Position numbers and translations under genes: made by a program. The notes under the pieces are model-generated. The model was not told where the DNA came from, did not search any database, and saw only the letters and a program-made list of their open reading frames with translations. Source: Saprospiraceae bacterium (GTDB lineage Bacteria; Bacteroidota; Bacteroidia; Chitinophagales; Saprospiraceae). From it: a stretch of 64,000 nt of DNA. The stretch spans positions 31,145-95,144 of the forward strand of contig JALHQW010000022.1 of NCBI GenBank assembly GCA_022841745.1. Direction: 5' to 3'. Below, piece by piece: positions 61,556 through 64,000 of the stretch (positions are counted from its first letter, which is position 1; the number at the start of each line of letters is the position of its first letter).

Positions 61556-61939
61556 TCAAACTTCTACTGACAATCTATAATCTTCCACTACCGGATTCAT
61601 CCCCCCAAACACCTCCGAAGGCAACATCCAACTTTCCAGTGCATCGCCCGTGGCCTCGTCGTACAGCAGGCAAAAGACCTGTTCCAATTCAGAAGAATTG
61701 AACGCATCACGCACGGAGATTTGGCCAGACTTCAAAGCTTCTAAGCGGGCATCCGTCACGGGCACGACCAGCCACTGCTCTACCCCACCCTCTGCGTACT
61801 GCAAGAGGTAACTGAGGTACTTAAAACCAGCATGGTTCTGTTCCACGGTCAGCACTGGAACGCCCTGAAAATCAAGCACTTCCACCACTTCGAGGTCGAG
61901 GGGATGGAAATTGAGTTTGTATCTGTCAGGAATTTTCAA
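61556..61939 (-). CDS. DUF6575-like protein (start uncertain)
   Basis: 127 residues if it starts at TTG 61939 (read MKIPDRYKLNFHPLDLEVVE); a GTG at 62068 would give 170 residues, reading through a hairpin. GVPVLTVEQNHAGFKYLSYL, then EQWLVVPVTDARLEALKSG and SVRDAFNSSELEQVF resemble the DUF6575 group as I recall it; match is by eye only. It is third in a line with the HTH and toxin-like genes, so it may belong to that module or be its cargo. Confidence 0.5.
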   Translation of the reverse strand: MKIPDRYKLNFHPLDLEVVEVLDFQGVPVLTVEQNHAGFKYLSYLLQYAEGGVEQWLVVPVTDARLEALKSGQISVRDAFNSSELEQVFCLLYDEATGDALESWMLPSEVFGGMNPVVEDYRLSVEV

Positions 61940-61974
61940 GTGAAACCGAGTTAGAAATACCGAGCAAAGATTTC

Positions 61975-61993
61975 CGAAATCTTGAAGATTTCG
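61975..61993. repeat. Small palindrome CGAAATCTTGAAGATTTCG
   Basis: A perfect 19-base dyad in the gap between the HTH gene and the DUF6575-like gene, embedded in related words (GATTTCCGAAATC, AGATTTCGTAAATC). Its position supports a downstream start for the DUF6575-like gene. Confidence 0.7.
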
Positions 61994-62078
61994 TAAATCT
62001 GGCCACCAGCGAGCCGCAAATTTCAACGAAAAACCCCACTCAAAGATACCTTTCGGTACAAAAACCACAGAAAAGCCA

Positions 62079-62564
62079 TTATTTCTTTTTCTGATACTTC
62101 CCGGAGGTGGGTTCCTGCGCTGCTGCCGCAGGCGCTGCATTGATTTGGTAGGCCCCTGAAGGCTTGGGAACAAGTTGACCTCCAGAAGCCCTATGCCCCA
62201 GATAATCAACGAAATCCATGGCTTGAAAAACCAATTCTTCGGGTAGGCTGGCAATTTTAGTGGCTAATGAAATGCTGCCTTGGGATGAAAATTTGGCTTC
62301 ATGGCTAGGATTTGCGACAGTAAAGACCTCCTCACCGAGTGCTTCCTCAATTTTCACCAAGGTTTTCAGTTCAAAATTGTGCAGCCCTGACATCCACCTG
62401 CTAATCTCGGAAGGGCTTTTACCCAAGACGGTTGCCAAGTCTTTTTGCGACATACCCTTGTCTTCGAGGATGGCTTGAATACGCTCAACGATGTCGAGCG
62501 TTTTGGAAACATGGTTGCGAGACTCGTTTGGGATTCGGGCGGATATGCGGTCAAATGCGCTCAT
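62079..62564 (-). CDS. XRE-type HTH antitoxin-like protein
   Basis: 161 residues. HTH of the XRE type, KGMSQKDLATVLGKSPSEISRWMSG (about 36-60; helix-turn-helix core SQKDLATVLGKSPSEISRW), then KTLVKIEEALGEEVF. The C-terminal third is Ala/Pro/Gly rich and ends KYQKKK. It follows the toxin-like gene by 10 bases on the same strand, the toxin-first order. It is probably the antitoxin and repressor of the pair. Confidence 0.8.
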   Translation of the reverse strand: MSAFDRISARIPNESRNHVSKTLDIVERIQAILEDKGMSQKDLATVLGKSPSEISRWMSGLHNFELKTLVKIEEALGEEVFTVANPSHEAKFSSQGSISLATKIASLPEELVFQAMDFVDYLGHRASGGQLVPKPSGAYQINAAPAAAAQEPTSGKYQKKK

Positions 62565-62574
62565 TATCTATGAT

Positions 62575-63069
62575 TTATAGTTCGATCGTCAGTTTTTCAA
62601 AGTCAAAAATCATTTTTCCTTCATGGTGAAATTCCTTGTCACGAATCATAGCCGTGATTTGCTTGGCTACTTTGTTGGCGAACCTGAACTTCTCGGCCAA
62701 ATCAGGGCTATCTGAAACTTTCTGCGAAGTTTTGATGCCGCCATTTGCCAAAATCACGATTTCATCGGACAGCCTGACACAGTACAACCTCAAATCACGG
62801 ATTGGAAGTTCCACCAAGAATTTTGCACGTGGCGGTATGGCTTGTGCGCTTTCTTCAAATCGAAACAGGTATTCCTTCGCCCCTCTTTTGTCTCCGATTT
62901 CCTCTATCCAAGCCACCAAATTGTTGAGGTCTTCTTCAAATTCTAGTTCGTTTTCAAAACGAGAAAAGAACTTGTCTGGCTCGGATTCTGCCTCACCTTC
63001 AACTTGAAAAGCATAAAAGAATACCTTTTCAAAATGCTTGAAAGCCTTAATAGTGACAAAATTATTCAC
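62575..63069 (-). CDS. RelE/HigB-like toxin candidate, GTG start in an operator repeat
   Basis: 164 residues from GTG at 63069 (read MNNFVTIKAF). The segment ELPIRDLRLYCVRLSDEIVILANGGIKTSQK followed by KFRFANKVAKQITAMI has the RelE-superfamily toxin layout (beta strands with RLYxxR and IVIL, then helix); it is longer at the N-terminus than classic toxins. Activity is not proven. The start codon lies inside the repeat ATTCACTTTTAA, so binding of a repressor and translation initiation sites coincide. Confidence 0.65.
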   Translation of the reverse strand: MNNFVTIKAFKHFEKVFFYAFQVEGEAESEPDKFFSRFENELEFEEDLNNLVAWIEEIGDKRGAKEYLFRFEESAQAIPPRAKFLVELPIRDLRLYCVRLSDEIVILANGGIKTSQKVSDSPDLAEKFRFANKVAKQITAMIRDKEFHHEGKMIFDFEKLTIEL

Positions 63070-63115
63070 TTTTAAGTAATTTTTTTTAATAAAATAGAAA
63101 TTAATTCACTTTTAA
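63064..63115 (-). promoter_or_regulatory. Paired 12-base repeats before the toxin-like gene
   Basis: ATTCACTTTTAA at 63064-63075 and 63104-63115, same orientation, 40 bases apart (about four helix turns), separated by an A/T tract. The first covers the toxin start codon. Likely operators for the HTH partner. Confidence 0.5.
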
Positions 63116-63120
63116 CAAAA

Positions 63121-63834
63121 CTACTTCTTCGCCACCCTCGCCGGCCTCACCTCCACCTTGCTCGGCAGCGTCCGGGGGTGCATCCGCAGCAGGTCAAGGG
63201 TCATTTGGCCGATGTCTTCTGGCTGTATTTTCCAGGCGTCGGCATCGTTGGGGGTGTGGTTGTTGAAATGGGTGGCCACCGAGCCGGGCATGATGGTCGT
63301 CACCTTGATGCCCCGGTCACGCACGTCGAGCATGACGGCTTGGGTGAAGCCTACGAGGCCGAACTTGCTGGCGTTGTAAGCACTGGCTTTTTCGAAGAAA
63401 TTGGTGCCGGCGAGGCTGGCAATGGTGATTATATAGCCCTGTGAAGCCGTGAGGGCATCGAGCGAGGCTTTGATGGAGTAGAACACACCCGTGAGGTTGG
63501 TGTCAATGGTCTCGTGCCACTGCTCTGGTGTTAGATCAGCGATATTGGCGAAATGGCCGACGCCCGCATTGGCCACCAGCACGTCAATGCTACCGAAAGC
63601 ATCCAGCGTCTTGGCGACAGCGGCCTGTTGCGAAGCAAAATCCCGCACATCGGCTTCTATGGCGAGCACCTTGCCGAAGGCGGAAAGCTCGGCAGCTGCG
63701 GATTCGATGGCTGCTTTGTTACGGCCCGTTATGGCCACGTTCATGCCCTCTTTGAGCAGGCTTTCGGCAATGCCGAAACCGATGCCCTTGCTGCCCCCGG
63801 TGATAAGGGCGGTTTTTCCAGTGATGTTCTGCAT
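63121..63834 (-). CDS. Short-chain dehydrogenase/reductase
   Basis: 237 residues. Classical SDR: cofactor motif TGGSKGIGFGIAESL (about 9-23), NAGVGHFANI, catalytic Ser near TIASLAG and Tyr-Lys in YNASKFGL (about 153-160), then MPGSVATHF. NADP preference is suggested by the Arg-Asn in ITGRNKAAIE. Substrate unknown (3-ketoacyl reductase-like). Standalone, downstream of a repeat-rich gap. Confidence 0.93.
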   Translation of the reverse strand: MQNITGKTALITGGSKGIGFGIAESLLKEGMNVAITGRNKAAIESAAAELSAFGKVLAIEADVRDFASQQAAVAKTLDAFGSIDVLVANAGVGHFANIADLTPEQWHETIDTNLTGVFYSIKASLDALTASQGYIITIASLAGTNFFEKASAYNASKFGLVGFTQAVMLDVRDRGIKVTTIMPGSVATHFNNHTPNDADAWKIQPEDIGQMTLDLLRMHPRTLPSKVEVRPARVAKK

Positions 63835-63942
63835 TTTTTTGAAAGTAAAAAGATTAAAGTAGAAAGTAAAAAGTGGGAGGTCGTGCTACATTTGCCAGAA
63901 CACGCTTGAATCTCAAAAGTTGAGCAGGCTGGTTCACCCCCC

Positions 63943-64000
63943 CTCAATCCCTCAATCCCTCAATCCTTCAATCCTTCAATCCTTCATTCATTCAATCCTT
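63943..64000. repeat. Tandem CAATCCyT(T) repeat at the window end
   Basis: Units of CTCAATCC and TTCAATCC in tandem, with ATTCATTCAATCCTT at the end. The same word series, CATTCAATCCTTCAATCC, ends the hisC gene (44704-44740). It runs out of the window. Confidence 0.85.

Noticed and set aside
1..64000. Insertion sequences or integrase genes
   Set aside because: No transposase, integrase or recombinase ORF is seen in the window.

Overview
The window looks like a chromosomal segment of a Bacteroidota bacterium, probably a free-living or wastewater member of the Saprospiria/Chitinophagia side of the phylum. The signs are a giant metalloprotease ending in a type IX secretion sorting domain, several promoters with the Bacteroidota -7 box TAnnTTTG, a clade II (Sec-type lipoprotein) nitrous oxide reductase, a NUDIX-type AraR next to araBDA, an OstA-like protein, and lipoprotein signals. 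GC is near 50 percent by eye. The exact genus cannot be read from the sequence.

Layout. 1-4.1 kb: end of an unknown gene, a tail-spike-like beta-helix protein and a DUF2310-like protein. 4.2-5.5 kb: vanadium-haloperoxidase-like lipoprotein. 5.7-17.6 kb: a gas-respiration block, with quinol NO reductase, two Rrf2 regulators and an unrecognised polytopic membrane protein on the minus strand, divergent from cytochrome c, nosZ, a membrane protein, nosL, nosD, nosF and nosY on the plus strand. Together these would carry NO to N2O to N2; no nitrite reductase is visible. 17.6-18.4 kb: a HigBA-type toxin-antitoxin pair. 18.4-32.2 kb: mixed housekeeping and surface genes (OstA-like, Rpe, an SDR, the T9SS metalloprotease, an acyltransferase, DUF1684, a Mg-chelatase-like AAA+ ATPase, YggS, a CoA-transferase). 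32.3-40.7 kb: SulP transporter, cytochrome bd (cydAB), a Crp/Fnr gene remnant, beta-carbonic anhydrase, an orphan DNA methyltransferase, a small membrane protein and a second SulP. 40.9-48.8 kb: complete histidine operon hisGDCBHAF-IE preceded by a His-rich leader peptide and an attenuator-type hairpin. 48.8-50.5 kb: a HAD phosphatase and a Bro-N protein. 50.5-59 kb: arabinose regulon (araB, araD, araA, galM, sodium symporter) divergent from the NUDIX regulator araR. 59-64 kb: glnS, unknown genes, a second toxin-antitoxin-like pair and an SDR.

The least explained feature is the intergenic DNA. Most gaps, including gaps inside the nos, his and ara operons, hold a long inverted repeat. At least eight unrelated sequence families are present and several recur (one three times, one four times). 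Most lack a T tract and so do not look like intrinsic terminators. Some have entered reading frames: they supply false N-terminal extensions, the C-terminus of HisC, and a heptanucleotide repeat inside the OstA-like gene. A second notable signal is a Crp-type palindrome with identical flanks, placed the same distance from the -7 box in front of both SulP genes.
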